Source: CAZAMT01 sp964486145 (GTDB taxonomy: Bacteria; Bacteroidota; Bacteroidia; Bacteroidales; JAAAOM01). Taken from it: a DNA stretch of 33,156 nucleotides. Below, piece by piece: positions 33,056 to 33,156 of the stretch. The notes under the pieces were generated by a model. That model saw only the letters and a list, made by a program, of their open reading frames with translations. It was not told the origin of the DNA and did not search any database. The translations under genes were made by a program, and so were the position numbers. Where the stretch lies: contig CAZAMT010000013.1 in the NCBI GenBank assembly GCA_964486145.1, forward strand, positions 1 through 33,156. The letters are read 5' to 3'. The number at the start of each line of letters is the position of its first letter. The stretch's first letter is position 1.

Positions 33056-33156
33056 CAGTTGGGCTTAATAAATTCAATTATTATCAAAAAAATAAACCTG
33101 AATATGTAACCCTTAAAATAAGACTTATGAGTCCGGTCTAAAAAGCCACCTTACCC
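33056..33156. other. AT-rich sequence upstream of the ribosomal operon promoter
   Basis: No gene is visible. AT-rich runs on the minus strand just upstream of the -33 box could act as an UP-like element for the RNA polymerase alpha C-terminal domain; this is inference from composition only. Confidence 0.3.

Overview
The window looks like chromosomal DNA of a Bacteroidota (Bacteroidetes) bacterium, most likely a marine or saline member of the Cytophagales or a neighbouring order. The evidence is a Bacteroidota-type promoter (TTG, 19 bp, TAnnTTTG) in front of the ribosomal operon, the gene order rpsL-rpsG-fusA-rpsJ with no tuf, secY-map-infA-rpmJ with no adk, zinc-free forms of S14, S4 and L36, a periplasmic-TPR histidine kinase, a beta-propeller SpoIIE phosphatase, and a KR2-type sodium-pumping rhodopsin. 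Family assignments come from reading the proteins and from memory of the families; no database search was run.

Region 1 (1-6644) is the accessory part. A TPR histidine kinase and its LuxR/NarL-type response regulator form a two-gene operon with an ATGA overlap (230-2793, minus). Next is a light-driven Na+ pump rhodopsin carrying the NDQ motif (2959-3804, minus), apparently transcribed alone and ending at a 13-bp hairpin. Upstream of it lies a decayed DUF5996-family gene with a frameshift and a lost C-terminal half (about 4025-4388, plus), then gene-poor sequence, then an unrecognised secreted acidic protein (4862-6370, plus). The convergent gap 6371-6644 is packed with inverted repeats, one of which resembles a short repeat near 4433.

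Region 2 (6645-14794, all minus) holds a very large sensor-phosphatase (signal peptide, beta-propellers, Y_Y_Y, one membrane helix, SpoIIE/PP2C domain), a long UbiD-family decarboxylase, a citrate synthase of the mitochondrial (eukaryotic) type, and enolase. Enolase ends at a strong bidirectional terminator.

Region 3 (14963-33055, minus) is one nearly uninterrupted 33-gene block joining the str, S10, spc and alpha clusters: rpsL, rpsG, fusA, rpsJ, rplC, rplD, rplW, rplB, rpsS, rplV, rpsC, rplP, rpmC, rpsQ, rplN, rplX, rplE, rpsN, rpsH, rplF, rplR, rpsE, rpmD, rplO, secY, map, infA, rpmJ, rpsM, rpsK, rpsD, rpoA, rplQ. It starts at a consensus promoter (33026-33055) and ends at a hairpin with a T-tract (14888-14927). 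No gap inside it exceeds 57 bp. The genes supply ribosomal subunits, elongation factor G, initiation factor IF-1, the SecY translocon, N-terminal methionine removal and the RNA polymerase alpha subunit.

The items most worth a second look are the sodium-pump rhodopsin with altered cytoplasmic-gate residues, the long acidic tail on L17, the eukaryote-type citrate synthase, the DUF5996 remnant, and the repeat-rich gap 6371-6644. I found no CRISPR array, tRNA, rRNA, insertion sequence or evident new multi-gene system.
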